The notes beneath the pieces were generated by a model that was not told where the DNA came from, did not search any database, and was given only the letters and a program-made list of their open reading frames with translations. A stretch of 14,567 bases of DNA from Cryomorphaceae bacterium (GTDB taxonomy: Bacteria; Bacteroidota; Bacteroidia; Flavobacteriales_G; Salibacteraceae): positions 1 to 14,567 of the forward strand of contig PXEK01000021.1 of NCBI GenBank assembly GCA_003564735.1, read 5' to 3'. The position numbers were made by a program, and so were the translations under genes. Positions 7,574 to 14,011 of the stretch are shown one piece after another; position 1 is the stretch's first letter, and each line of letters opens with the position of its first letter.

Positions 7574-8212
7574 ATGAATAATTTTTCGTTTAGGCGAATG
7601 GTCGAAGACCTAACCCCGTTCTTTTTAGAAAACGGATTCCTTTACCACCATGGTTTTATGCAGTTTCGTAAAACCTACAACAGCGGTTTTCAAAATGTGA
7701 TTTTTGCTCCCGTTAAATATGATGATGGAGTGAGATTGGAAATGACATTCGGCTGTCGCGTAAACCCTGTTGAAGAACTTATTCAAGATTGCACTACGGG
7801 ACTAAACGACTTTAAAACGCATAGCAACACGGCCATCATATCCTTTGGAAAATACCATCGTGAGCCTTCGTTCAGATTGCGCTTTCGCGACGAAAAGTCG
7901 TATGCGGGTACCATCAAAACCATTGAGCGCTTTTTTGATGAAGAAGGTTTGGATTACTTGAGTCGGTTAAGTGACATAGGCCATTTAGACGCATTGTTTA
8001 ACGCCTTTCCGGGAGAAAAGTGTGAAGAGGCATTTAACCTTCGCCTGCGCTGCTTTAGAGGCCTGGCCATAGCTTTTTTGAATAAAAACCCGGAATTGGA
8101 GCTATTGATCGAGGCCTATCCAAAAATTTTGGAGAAGTATGGTGCCACGCCGTTAGAAATGACTCAATTCAAAGCACTCAGTAGGTATTGTAAGTATTAT
8201 AAGCTCAACTGA
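7574..8212 (+). CDS. Hypothetical cytoplasmic protein, weakly DUF4304-like
   Basis: A 212-residue protein with no signal peptide or membrane segment. I do not recognise it with confidence. The N-terminal half has the look of DUF4304-type proteins: a helix ending in L-x-x-NGF, then F-x-K-x-Y and alternating beta strands (FQNVIFAPVKYDDGVRLEMTFGCRV). The C-terminal half (about 112-212) is helical and Leu-rich. It carries four Cys (residues about 63, 75, 154 and 163) plus one near the end in RYCKYY, without a metal-binding pattern. The start at 7574 is 32 bases after the lamin-tail gene stop; a second ATG at 7598 is possible. No promoter box is convincing in that gap, so it may be transcribed together with the upstream gene. 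The terminator at 8390-8419 is the first strong one downstream. Confidence 0.6.
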   Translation: MNNFSFRRMVEDLTPFFLENGFLYHHGFMQFRKTYNSGFQNVIFAPVKYDDGVRLEMTFGCRVNPVEELIQDCTTGLNDFKTHSNTAIISFGKYHREPSFRLRFRDEKSYAGTIKTIERFFDEEGLDYLSRLSDIGHLDALFNAFPGEKCEEAFNLRLRCFRGLAIAFLNKNPELELLIEAYPKILEKYGATPLEMTQFKALSRYCKYYKLN

Positions 8213-8257
8213 AATTCAATAACCGCTCAACGGTTTTGAGGATAAAAAACGATGTTG

Positions 8258-8287
8258 TACCGTTTAACCGAAAAAATCTACCGTTTA
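8258..8287. repeat. Direct repeat TACCGTTTA x2 with 21-base period (possible operator)
   Basis: The nine bases TACCGTTTA occur at 8258-8266 and 8279-8287, a distance of 21 bases or two helical turns. Further AACCG/CGGTT half-sites lie at 8221-8225, 8231-8235 and 8266-8270. The second copy ends six bases before a -33-like TTTG. This spacing fits a dimeric activator or repressor bound on one face of the helix. No regulator gene is present in the window. Confidence 0.35.
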
Positions 8288-8292
8288 TTAAT

Positions 8293-8322
8293 TTTGACCC
8301 ACCGCTCTCCCGTTTTAGCTTG
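8293..8322 (+). promoter_or_regulatory. Candidate promoter upstream of the terminator at 8390
   Basis: A TTTG -33 element (8293-8296) is followed, after a 19-base spacer, by TAGCTTG (8316-8322), a one-base-short version of TAnnTTTG. A transcript from here would start near 8329 and meet the terminator at 8390-8419 before reaching the gene at 8559. It could therefore make a short RNA of about 90 bases or an attenuated leader. The -7 box is imperfect. Confidence 0.3.
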
Positions 8323-8389
8323 TACACAAGTACAATACTTGCGAATATTGCACTAATAATAATCGAATCACGCTATATTATTGCTCTTT

Positions 8390-8419
8390 AAAGGTGGGTT
8401 GGTCTCCACCTTTTTTTTT
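8390..8419 (+). terminator. Rho-independent terminator
   Basis: AAAGGTGG (8390-8397) pairs perfectly with CCACCTTT (8406-8413) around an 8-base loop, and a run of nine T (8411-8419) follows. It lies 178 bases after the stop of the gene at 7574-8212 and 140 bases before the small Cys/Met protein gene. It most simply ends the upstream transcript and insulates the metal-handling cluster. Confidence 0.85.
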
Positions 8420-8558
8420 GTCTTTTTTTCAAAATTCCCTCTTTCGCAAACCAATCAAAACTGTAGCCAAAACCTTATCTCAAAATTTTTCACATTCCGG
8501 GAGTCTCAAAAAGAAACCAAACCAAATAATTCACGTTAGAAGGACAAATTATTCAGCG

Positions 8559-8942
8559 GTGCGACAATTAAAAGCCCTTTTCCTAATCATGCTATTCTCG
8601 TCCACGGGAATGCTTAAATTGGGCCTCATAGCCAACTACCTTGTTGATTATGAGTATTACGTTACCGAGTTGTGTAAAAACAAAGATAAACCCGAATTAT
8701 CATGTAACGGCTCGTGCGCTTTTATGGAAGAAATGGGTTTGGTTGAAGGTTCTGACCAAGAAAAACCTGAAGCGCCCGAAATTCAAATTTCTATTTCTCC
8801 TTTTCAAATAACACCTTTGTATTCTTTTCAAAACGCCGAATATACAAGTACTCGCTCCACTCACATACATGCACCGGGCGTGCTTATTCAAGGCTATCCT
8901 TTAGGTCTTATCAAACCGCCCGCCGATATCTTTTGCGGTTGA
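8559..8942 (+). CDS. Small membrane-anchored Cys/Met protein (paralogue 1), possible metal ligand protein
   Basis: A 127-residue protein when started at GTG 8559. That start gives RQLKALFLIM, aligned with KTKALILLC of the paralogue at 9804, and exactly the same length. Residues 4-28 form a signal or membrane anchor. The conserved core is Y-x6-LCKNKDKPELSCNGSCAFME (residues about 33-57), with Cys39, Cys49, Cys53, Met56 and Met59, a C-x9-C-x3-C-x2-M-x2-M arrangement of soft-metal ligands. The C-terminus has a GY...KPP motif shared with the paralogue, and two His (102, 104). Such short Cys proteins are known to me as common uncharacterised neighbours of metal and TonB-type uptake genes in Bacteroidota; the biochemical role is unknown. 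Copper or heme binding is an inference from ligands and neighbours. The longer frame from GTG 8394 runs through a terminator and is rejected. Confidence 0.7.
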   Translation: MRQLKALFLIMLFSSTGMLKLGLIANYLVDYEYYVTELCKNKDKPELSCNGSCAFMEEMGLVEGSDQEKPEAPEIQISISPFQITPLYSFQNAEYTSTRSTHIHAPGVLIQGYPLGLIKPPADIFCG

Positions 8943-8982
8943 AAAAAGCTTATTCTCACGCGTTGTGATTTCAATGCTCAAT

Positions 8983-8999
8983 CTGTTGTGCACCAACAG
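8983..8999. repeat. Short inverted repeat CTGTTG/CAACAG
   Basis: A 6-bp perfect stem with a 5-base loop (TGCAC) lies in the 228-base gap between the first small Cys/Met protein gene and the divergent MbnP-like gene. There is no following T-run, so it does not look like a normal terminator; an operator half-site pair or chance are both possible. Nothing else is evident between 9000 and 9140. Confidence 0.25.
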
Positions 9000-9149
9000 T
9001 TGAATACACGTTTGTAGAATCACGATGCATCTAGCAGAGTTAAGCTCCACCATTCACAATTATCTAAAAATCATTTTATTGACCTGAAGGGCTCTAGGTT
9101 AAATCGGAGTGCTGTTGTTACGGCTGCTTCGGCTTGGTGACTCATTCAT

Positions 9150-9157
9150 TAAGTTTG
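9150..9157 (+). promoter_or_regulatory. Candidate -7 box for the MbnP-like operon
   Basis: TAAGTTTG matches the Bacteroidota -7 element TAnnTTTG at every defined base. It is 13 bases before the ATG at 9171, which would leave a leader of under ten bases. The -33 position at a 19-base spacer reads CTTC, a poor match to TTTG. It would separate the first small gene (8559) from the operon that starts at 9171. Confidence 0.35.
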
Positions 9158-9170
9158 TTTTTTTCGCAAT

Positions 9171-9794
9171 ATGTACAAAGTATATATGTTTTTTGCATAT
9201 CTCCTTATCATAGGAGGTTGCAATCAAAATGACGATATGAAAGGATTGGACGAAACACGTAACGATAACATTACCGGTGAGATGATTATAAAAATAGATC
9301 ATCGCCATACGGCACGTCATCCATTTCCTTTGTTGATTAACGATACTGTACGTTTAACAAACGGAAGCTTTAAAGTGAACCGTTTAGATTTACAAATCAA
9401 CTCTGTTTGTTTAACGGATTTATCGGGAGATGTTTGGTGCGATACGGATCAAAACGTTATTTCCCGGTTGCAAAACAACCAAGAAGTACACTTGACAATT
9501 AAAAGCATACCGCGTGGAGAATACCGAAGTATTTCGCTGCAATTTGGAGCTTTGGATAACGAAGATGACTGCTTTTTACAAGTTGAACTCCGCAGTGAAA
9601 ACAATTTTCACAACTGCGCGAGGGGTTCGGTCGAGTTGGAAACCGATTGGGTTGAACCGCTGTACGTTTCTCCTCAAGCAACGCCGGCCGTACATTACTA
9701 CTTTTTTGTCGCCGACTTCTTAAATGAGAATCAGCATACCGATACGCCAATGCATTTTGAGCGCCACTTTACATTTGACCACATTCACAATTGA
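9171..9794 (+). CDS. Divergent MbnP-like lipoprotein
   Basis: A 207-residue lipoprotein. The signal runs to a lipobox at Cys17 (IIGGC). The mature part follows the MbnP-family beta-sandwich order: opening strand EMIIKIDHRH, a strand region near 64-80 (NGSFKVNRLDLQINSV) and the diagnostic IPRGEYRSISLQFG near 113-126, equivalent to VPAGNYTGMKFTIG in the second MbnP gene of this cluster. It is shorter than usual and lacks the WDW-x-x-GY segment that carries the candidate kynurenine-forming tryptophans; only Trp89 and Trp160 are present. It has four extra Cys (80, 90, 134, 149) and His clusters at both ends (DHRHTARH; HFERH, DHIH). It stands 9 bases before the second small Cys/Met gene, so the two are co-transcribed. 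It may bind metal without peroxidase maturation, or be a degenerate family member. Family placement is by eye. Confidence 0.6.
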   Translation: MYKVYMFFAYLLIIGGCNQNDDMKGLDETRNDNITGEMIIKIDHRHTARHPFPLLINDTVRLTNGSFKVNRLDLQINSVCLTDLSGDVWCDTDQNVISRLQNNQEVHLTIKSIPRGEYRSISLQFGALDNEDDCFLQVELRSENNFHNCARGSVELETDWVEPLYVSPQATPAVHYYFFVADFLNENQHTDTPMHFERHFTFDHIHN

Positions 9795-9803
9795 TAGATT
9801 GAG

Positions 9804-10187
9804 ATGAAAACAAAAGCACTCATATTATTGTGCAGCATCATTGCACACAGCTTGTTCCAACTTTTTGTGGTTAGACATTATGTGTGTAATTATGATCGGT
9901 ATGCAAAAGTGCTTTGTAAAAACAAAGACAATCCGGGCTTGCAATGCAACGGCTCTTGTGTATTCATGGAAAAAATGGCCGTGGGAAACACGGAGGTAAA
10001 AGCCGATGATACCCTTGAACTTCCCGTGCAAAAAGCTGTGATTGTCGTATTTTTATTATTTTTGGTTTCAGATGTTGAACAACTACAAAAACCATTGACA
10101 CTTAAAATACGGCACATTTACTCAGCTTTATATGAAAGCGTAAGCCGGGGATATTTTAAGCCTCCTTTTAAACCTCCGAGTCGGTAA
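9804..10187 (+). CDS. Small membrane-anchored Cys/Met protein (paralogue 2)
   Basis: A 127-residue protein, the same length as the one at 8559 and clearly homologous. Residues 4-23 are a signal or membrane anchor; the core is LCKNKDNPGLQCNGSCVFMEKM with Cys38, Cys48, Cys52, Met55 and Met58, plus Cys28 (YVCNYD) not found in paralogue 1. A second hydrophobic stretch (about 77-89, KAVIVVFLLFLVS) is stronger than in paralogue 1 and could be a second membrane helix. The C-terminus is the shared GY..KPP. The nucleotide sequence of the core is also similar between the copies, including a 14-base identity over TGTAAAAACAAAGA. It is 9 bases after the divergent MbnP-like gene and 63 bases before the canonical MbnP-family gene, in one operon. 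A role as a membrane-bound metal ligand or assembly partner for the MbnP-type proteins is inferred from the repeated pairing only. Confidence 0.7.
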   Translation: MKTKALILLCSIIAHSLFQLFVVRHYVCNYDRYAKVLCKNKDNPGLQCNGSCVFMEKMAVGNTEVKADDTLELPVQKAVIVVFLLFLVSDVEQLQKPLTLKIRHIYSALYESVSRGYFKPPFKPPSR

Positions 10188-10250
10188 CTTTAGATGAGCC
10201 TGCGACTAACCAACTCTACAAAAAAATTATCAATTTTAAATTTTATCATT

Positions 10251-11078
10251 ATGAAAACGACAAAACATTTAAACAAAACAAAATCAACTCTTTCAAGCCT
10301 ATATAAAGGCCTATTTATGATGGCTTTGGCCTTTACTTTGGCATCATGCAGCAGCGATGACGATGACAATGGCGGAACGCCTACACCCGAGCCTGAAGCA
10401 AAAGGGACGGTAAACCTGAATCTCACCCACGTGTGGGGTCCGAGCGGAAGTAATTCCCCCGAGCTACAACTCAACACCGAGCTCACTCACCCCGGAACGG
10501 GAGATACACTGACCCTTACCATGTACAAATACTATGTGAGTAATGTAAAACTGAAAAAAGACGGTGGCGGCGAATGGGTTGAACCTGAGAGTTACCGAAT
10601 TGCAGATGCACAAGACAACGCATTGGTAACATTGAATATTGGTGACGTACCCGCCGGAAATTACACCGGTATGAAGTTTACTATTGGTGTAGATGCCGAG
10701 CGTAATACATCAGGCGCTCAAGAGGGAGCTCTTTCGCCCGTTAACGGTATGTTTTGGGATTGGAACACGGGTTACATTTTCATAAAAGTAGAAGGTGAGT
10801 CGCCGCACCAAACCGGCCATTCTCCATCATTTGCTTACCATATAGGCGGTTTCGAAGGAGATAACAATGCCATTAGAACCGTAGATTTCGACTTTGGAAG
10901 TACCATGACCATTACAAATAACGGCACTTCAAACGTGAATATGTATGTAAATGCAGCACGAATTTGGCACGGCGGACTTAAAATTGAAGACTTGGGCCAC
11001 ATTCACATGCCGGGAGCAAGAGCCGTACAAATTGCCGATAATTTCCAATTTGCGTTTATGCTTGACGGCATCAATTAA
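10251..11078 (+). CDS. MbnP-family lipoprotein (copper-binding protein family)
   Basis: A 275-residue lipoprotein from the ATG at 10251, with a lipobox at Cys33 (LASC) followed by an acidic Asp-rich linker. An upstream ATG at 10194 would place 19 unneeded residues before the signal. The MbnP-family marks are in order: GTVNLNLTHV opening strand, YKYYVSNVKLK (about 92-102), VPAGNYTGMKFTIGVD (about 133-148), GMFWDWNTGYIFIKVEG (about 166-182; Trp169 and Trp171) and RIWHGG (Trp239, His240), with further His at 186, 190, 197, 250 and 252. In characterised MbnP a tryptophan is oxidised to kynurenine by MbnH and is needed for copper binding; these Trp residues are candidates. The gene is followed by a strong terminator and then by an MbnH-like peroxidase. 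It is probably periplasmic or membrane-attached. No methanobactin genes are visible, so the role is methanobactin-independent. Confidence 0.85.
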   Translation: MKTTKHLNKTKSTLSSLYKGLFMMALAFTLASCSSDDDDNGGTPTPEPEAKGTVNLNLTHVWGPSGSNSPELQLNTELTHPGTGDTLTLTMYKYYVSNVKLKKDGGGEWVEPESYRIADAQDNALVTLNIGDVPAGNYTGMKFTIGVDAERNTSGAQEGALSPVNGMFWDWNTGYIFIKVEGESPHQTGHSPSFAYHIGGFEGDNNAIRTVDFDFGSTMTITNNGTSNVNMYVNAARIWHGGLKIEDLGHIHMPGARAVQIADNFQFAFMLDGIN

Positions 11079-11111
11079 AATTCGCGCATTTTACAACGAT
11101 CGGCTACAATG

Positions 11112-11159
11112 AAAAGCCGCCAAATGACTTGCAAAAACAAGTCATTTGGCGCGCTTTTT
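11112..11159 (+). terminator. Strong hairpin terminator between the MbnP-family and peroxidase genes
   Basis: A perfect 14-bp inverted repeat (11118-11131 with 11138-11151) has a 6-base loop of CAAAAA. Beyond a one-base bulge the stem continues with GC and A/T pairs (11112-11117 with 11153-11158), and T runs at 11155-11159. It lies 33 bases after the MbnP-family stop and 10 bases before the likely start of the peroxidase. Because no promoter is visible after it, the peroxidase and barrel genes probably depend on read-through, giving less enzyme than substrate protein. Confidence 0.88.
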
Positions 11160-11168
11160 AATTCCAAA

Positions 11169-12209
11169 ATGATGCATAGCAGGTTATTCATAATCGCTGT
11201 AATAACGGTTGTTCTTTGGTTGGCGATTTCGTCGTGCCGAAAGGATGTTCCCGTGCCTATACCCAAGAGTACTCACTTACCTCAAGTACCCGGTTATTTC
11301 CCTGAGCAGCACTATGACAACCCGCTCAACCCCATTACGATTGAGGGCGTAGAATTAGGCAGAAAACTGTTTTACGACAAAACCCTTTCCAAAACCGGCG
11401 AAATATCCTGCGCAAGTTGCCACAAACAAAGCGCAGCCTTTAGCGATCCGGGAAAAGCCCTGAGTACGGGAATCAAAGGTCGTACGGGATTGAGAAACTC
11501 ACCCGCACTGTTCAATTTGGCGTGGCATCCCGGATTTAATTGGGACGGAGGCATAAACCACATTGAGGTACAGCCTATTGCACCAATTCAAGATTCTGCA
11601 GAAATGGGCGAAAAACTCCTCAACGTTGTTTTAAAAGTAGGTGCGCGCAGCGATTATCAAGAATCTTTTAAAAAAGTGTTCGATACCGATACGGTTACAG
11701 ATAAATACATTTTGTACGCCTTCGCTCAATTCATGAGCGCCATGATATCTGCAGACGCGAAATATGACCGCGTTCAACAAAACAAAGCCGTTTTTACCGA
11801 AAGTGAAAAAAGAGGTTTACAACTTTTTGAGGCACAATGTGCTTCTTGCCATAAACCACCGCTTTTTAGCGACTTTAGCTACCGAAATAACGGCATTGAA
11901 ATACAAAATGAAGATTACGGCAGGTACGGCATTACGTCTATTGAAGCCGATAAAGGGAAATTCAAAGTCCCCTCACTACGGAATATCAACCTAACCCCGC
12001 CTTACATGCACGACGGCAGGTTTGAAAACTTAGATGAAGTGTTGAACCATTACACCACAAATGAACGGTATGCCCCGGATGCCGACACCGATTTGCCCCA
12101 AAACCTCGAGCTCAGCAAGGCTCAAAAAGCCGATTTAAAAGCGTTTTTGGGCACCTTGACCGATTACAACTTTATTGAAAACCCCTTATTTTCAGATCCC
12201 CGGCAATGA
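11169..12209 (+). CDS. MbnH/MauG-type di-heme cytochrome c peroxidase lipoprotein
   Basis: A 346-residue lipoprotein from ATG 11169 (ATG 11172 is equally possible). The earlier ATG at 11109 is rejected because its first 20 codons are the terminator hairpin. The lipobox ends at Cys23 (ISSC). Two heme c sites are CASCH at 81-85 (N-terminal domain) and CASCH at 224-228 (C-terminal domain). Family features include ELGRKLFYDKTLS (about 62-74), FNLAWHPGFNWDGG (Trp119, Trp125) and KVPSLRNINLTPPYMHDGRF (about 266-284; Met280 or His281 near the second heme). This is the CCP_MauG fold, in which MbnH and MauG use a bis-Fe(IV) state to oxidise a partner protein; ordinary peroxidases of the same fold remove H2O2. 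Its place directly after an MbnP-family gene favours the MbnH-type role. Its stop overlaps the next start by the ATGA at 12206-12209, so the two are translationally coupled. Confidence 0.9.
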   Translation: MMHSRLFIIAVITVVLWLAISSCRKDVPVPIPKSTHLPQVPGYFPEQHYDNPLNPITIEGVELGRKLFYDKTLSKTGEISCASCHKQSAAFSDPGKALSTGIKGRTGLRNSPALFNLAWHPGFNWDGGINHIEVQPIAPIQDSAEMGEKLLNVVLKVGARSDYQESFKKVFDTDTVTDKYILYAFAQFMSAMISADAKYDRVQQNKAVFTESEKRGLQLFEAQCASCHKPPLFSDFSYRNNGIEIQNEDYGRYGITSIEADKGKFKVPSLRNINLTPPYMHDGRFENLDEVLNHYTTNERYAPDADTDLPQNLELSKAQKADLKAFLGTLTDYNFIENPLFSDPRQ

Positions 12210-13117
12210 AAAAACTCATTTTCATAACCTTATTACTCTTCGCTTCTATACCCTCAATAGCATGTGATGTCTGCGGCGGTGGCGGCAGTGGCGCATTCTT
12301 GGGAATTGTGCCCCAATTTGAACGCAATATTGTGGGGCTGAGGTATCAGTACCAAAACTTTAGCCATCCTCTTACGGAGTTGAATTTCAACAACGGAAGT
12401 CGAGTAAATAACGACTATTTTCACCGTAAGGAGCTATGGTTTAGAACCTATCCTCATAAAAGAATACAACTCATGGGCTTTATTCCGTACGCCGTACACC
12501 AAAGAAGAGAGGCTGAAGGCAGCAGTGCCATTCAGTCGCCGGGTGATTTTAGAATAATGGCCAATTACATGTTCATCAACACCGGCGACAGTATAAACGT
12601 CAAGTGGAAAAACACCCTTATGGGCGGCCTTTCACTCAACTTACCCACGGGAAAATACCGTGCCCGCGATTATAATCAACAGCTTTTACCCCCTCAATTT
12701 CAACCCGGCACGGGAGCCTTTGGAACCACCTTCAACATGATATACACCACAAGAATAAAAAAATGGGGGTTAAATTTTGACGCATTTTACACCTTCAACA
12801 CCACCAATGAGTCGCAGTATAGGTTTGGAAATCAACTGAGAAGTTCACTTTTAATGTTCAGAACCCTAACCCTCGGCAATTATAAACTCATGGCGAGCGC
12901 CGGGGGAGTTCTCGAACATGCGGAGACTGATTATTACTACGGTGCTCGTGAGGAATTCACGGGCGGTACTTACCGCATGTTTCACCTTGGGATGGATGCT
13001 TTTTTGGGGAATTTTATGGTAAACGGCTTTATTCAGAAGCCCTTTAGCCGTACTTTACCCTATTCTCAACCCGATTTGAGTATTCGGGTCGGAATGGGTT
13101 TAGGTTACTTTTTTTAA
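12206..13117 (+). CDS. Outer-membrane barrel protein with N-terminal CxxC, putative transporter
   Basis: A 303-residue outer-membrane protein. Residues 1-19 are a signal peptide (SIA then Cys20), and the mature N-terminus is CDVCGGGGSG, a CxxC pair in a Gly-rich tail that could hold a metal in the periplasm. The rest has strands such as NIVGLRYQYQNF, RIQLMGFIPYAVH, FRIMANYMFI and KWGLNFDAFYTF, and ends in IRVGMGLGYFF with a terminal Phe, the usual barrel assembly signal. It resembles the transporter-like barrels that accompany MbnP-family and di-heme peroxidase genes in Bacteroidota, though I cannot confirm this without a search. It is not a TonB-dependent receptor: there is no plug domain or TonB box and the length is too short. 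It overlaps the peroxidase gene by four bases. If the CxxC Cys20 is lipidated instead, the protein would be a lipoprotein, but the lipobox is poor. Confidence 0.72.
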   Translation: MKKLIFITLLLFASIPSIACDVCGGGGSGAFLGIVPQFERNIVGLRYQYQNFSHPLTELNFNNGSRVNNDYFHRKELWFRTYPHKRIQLMGFIPYAVHQRREAEGSSAIQSPGDFRIMANYMFINTGDSINVKWKNTLMGGLSLNLPTGKYRARDYNQQLLPPQFQPGTGAFGTTFNMIYTTRIKKWGLNFDAFYTFNTTNESQYRFGNQLRSSLLMFRTLTLGNYKLMASAGGVLEHAETDYYYGAREEFTGGTYRMFHLGMDAFLGNFMVNGFIQKPFSRTLPYSQPDLSIRVGMGLGYFF

Positions 13118-13140
13118 ATGAGTAACATAAAGAATACGAA

Positions 13141-13713
13141 TCAATAATCGTACTTCTCGTGAATGGGTTCACCGGTTCGCGCACAAGAACCGTAAAAATG
13201 AACCATCCCGATTTTTGGAAACAAAAAACTGCCCCCCTTAACTTCGACGTAAATTTTGTGCAAAATGGCAAGTTTATCATTCAGTGTGGTATAAACAAAG
13301 TACCGGCCCGTTTCATCATCTTTTCGCAAAGAGGCCTTGCGCTCCTTAAAAGCGGCAAAGGTGAGTTTGTGCCCGCCGATAATGGACTCGGAAGTTACTC
13401 CGTAAGTGAGTTTACGTTGAAAATAAGATAAATCGGTTTTGGAAGTATCGGTTTCATAATTTACCCACCTCGCTTTTATCGGGTCATCATTTACAATATT
13501 GCCGTTTTTATCATAATTGAGCAAATACACGGCTGTATTCTTGTCCTTTGTACGTTGTACATAAAACAATAAATGATCAAACTGCTTGGGTATGGGCATG
13601 GTATCGTAATACAGCTCGGGGTTTTGATACATTTCCGGACTTAACTGCGCAATGGCCTCACCAAAAGCGGTGACACATAACCCAAAAAATAAACATTTTA
13701 ACTTTTTATACAT
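13141..13713 (-). CDS. DUF4833-family exported protein
   Basis: A 190-residue protein with a signal peptide at 1-22 (cleaved after AIA) and a mature domain matching the Bacteroidota DUF4833 pattern: LLFYVQRTKDKNTAVYLLNYDKNGNI (about 48-73), DPIKARWVNYE (about 77-87) and LTYGVTSE (about 101-108), followed by strands to the C-terminus (YVEVKGGSFLFPKIGMVHFYGSC). The function is unknown; the fold is probably beta-rich and periplasmic. It is convergent with the barrel gene, with 23 bases between the two stops and no visible hairpin terminator between them. It is not part of the metal cluster by direction. Its own promoter is proposed at 13752-13759. Confidence 0.75.
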   Translation of the reverse strand: MYKKLKCLFFGLCVTAFGEAIAQLSPEMYQNPELYYDTMPIPKQFDHLLFYVQRTKDKNTAVYLLNYDKNGNIVNDDPIKARWVNYETDTSKTDLSYFQRKLTYGVTSESIIGGHKLTFAAFKERKASLRKDDETGRYFVYTTLNDKLAILHKIYVEVKGGSFLFPKIGMVHFYGSCARTGEPIHEKYDY

Positions 13714-13751
13714 GATCCTTTTTCAAGCGTATATGTTTGTTTCTATCCGTT

Positions 13752-13759
13752 CAAAATTA
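13752..13759 (-). promoter_or_regulatory. -7 box of the DUF4833 gene
   Basis: On the minus strand this reads TAATTTTG, a perfect TAnnTTTG. The start codon at 13713 lies 38 bases further along, a normal leader length. The -33 position at a 20-base spacer reads TTTT instead of TTTG. Confidence 0.45.
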
Positions 13760-14011
13760 ATACCCTTTTTCGTGGCGTAAAAGTAAACATACCCGCATAC
13801 ACTCACCAAAAATATTGCCTCAAGATGTTTTTAGAAATTCTGAGCTGCTCAATTTACACCTAAAGAATCGTTCGAAACTTTTTTCTATATCACCCAGGTT
13901 GTTCATGACTCCGAATCTGTGATTTTAGAAATCCCTTTTCAATGAATGCTTCTCGGGGTACAAAAGTTTATCGGAAGACCATCGGGGTCGATTGCGGGAA
14001 TAACCCGACAG

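Larger units (their letters stand above)
8213..8558. other. 346-base gene-free region with repeats, candidate promoter and terminator
   Basis: No gene is supported here. The stretch holds, in order: a short inverted repeat AACCG/CGGTT (8221-8235), two copies of TACCGTTTA 21 bases apart (8258-8266, 8279-8287), a candidate promoter (8293-8322), a near-palindrome around 8340-8352 (TGCGAATATTGCA), a strong terminator (8390-8419) and an AT-rich leader before the small gene at 8559. A reading frame does run from GTG 8394, but its first codons are the terminator hairpin and the encoded residues have no counterpart in the paralogue downstream. Confidence 0.6.

Noticed and set aside
8394..8558. N-terminal 55-codon extension of the small Cys/Met protein from GTG 8394
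   Set aside because: The first codons form the terminator hairpin and T-run, the extension has no counterpart in the equal-length paralogue at 9804, and it would put the membrane anchor far from the N-terminus.
8983..8999. Terminator for the first small Cys/Met gene
   Set aside because: The stem is only 6 bp and no T-run follows.
10194..10250. ATG 10194 as start of the MbnP-family lipoprotein
   Set aside because: It adds 19 residues before an already complete lipoprotein signal that starts at ATG 10251.
11109..11168. ATG 11109 as start of the di-heme peroxidase
   Set aside because: The codons overlap a perfect 14-bp terminator stem and T-run; the encoded residues do not belong to a signal peptide, which begins at 11169.
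11169..12209. Simple H2O2-detoxifying cytochrome c peroxidase
   Set aside because: Not excluded by sequence, because the fold is shared, but the adjacent MbnP-family gene in the same operon makes the MbnH-type role more likely, so it was not used as the main call.
8559..13117. Methanobactin biosynthesis operon
   Set aside because: No precursor peptide with the typical Cys pattern and no MbnB/MbnC-type maturation genes are present; only the MbnP and MbnH-type parts occur.
13159..13431. 90-codon plus-strand frame
   Set aside because: Opposite the DUF4833 gene, which has a signal peptide, family motifs and a promoter box; the plus frame has none.
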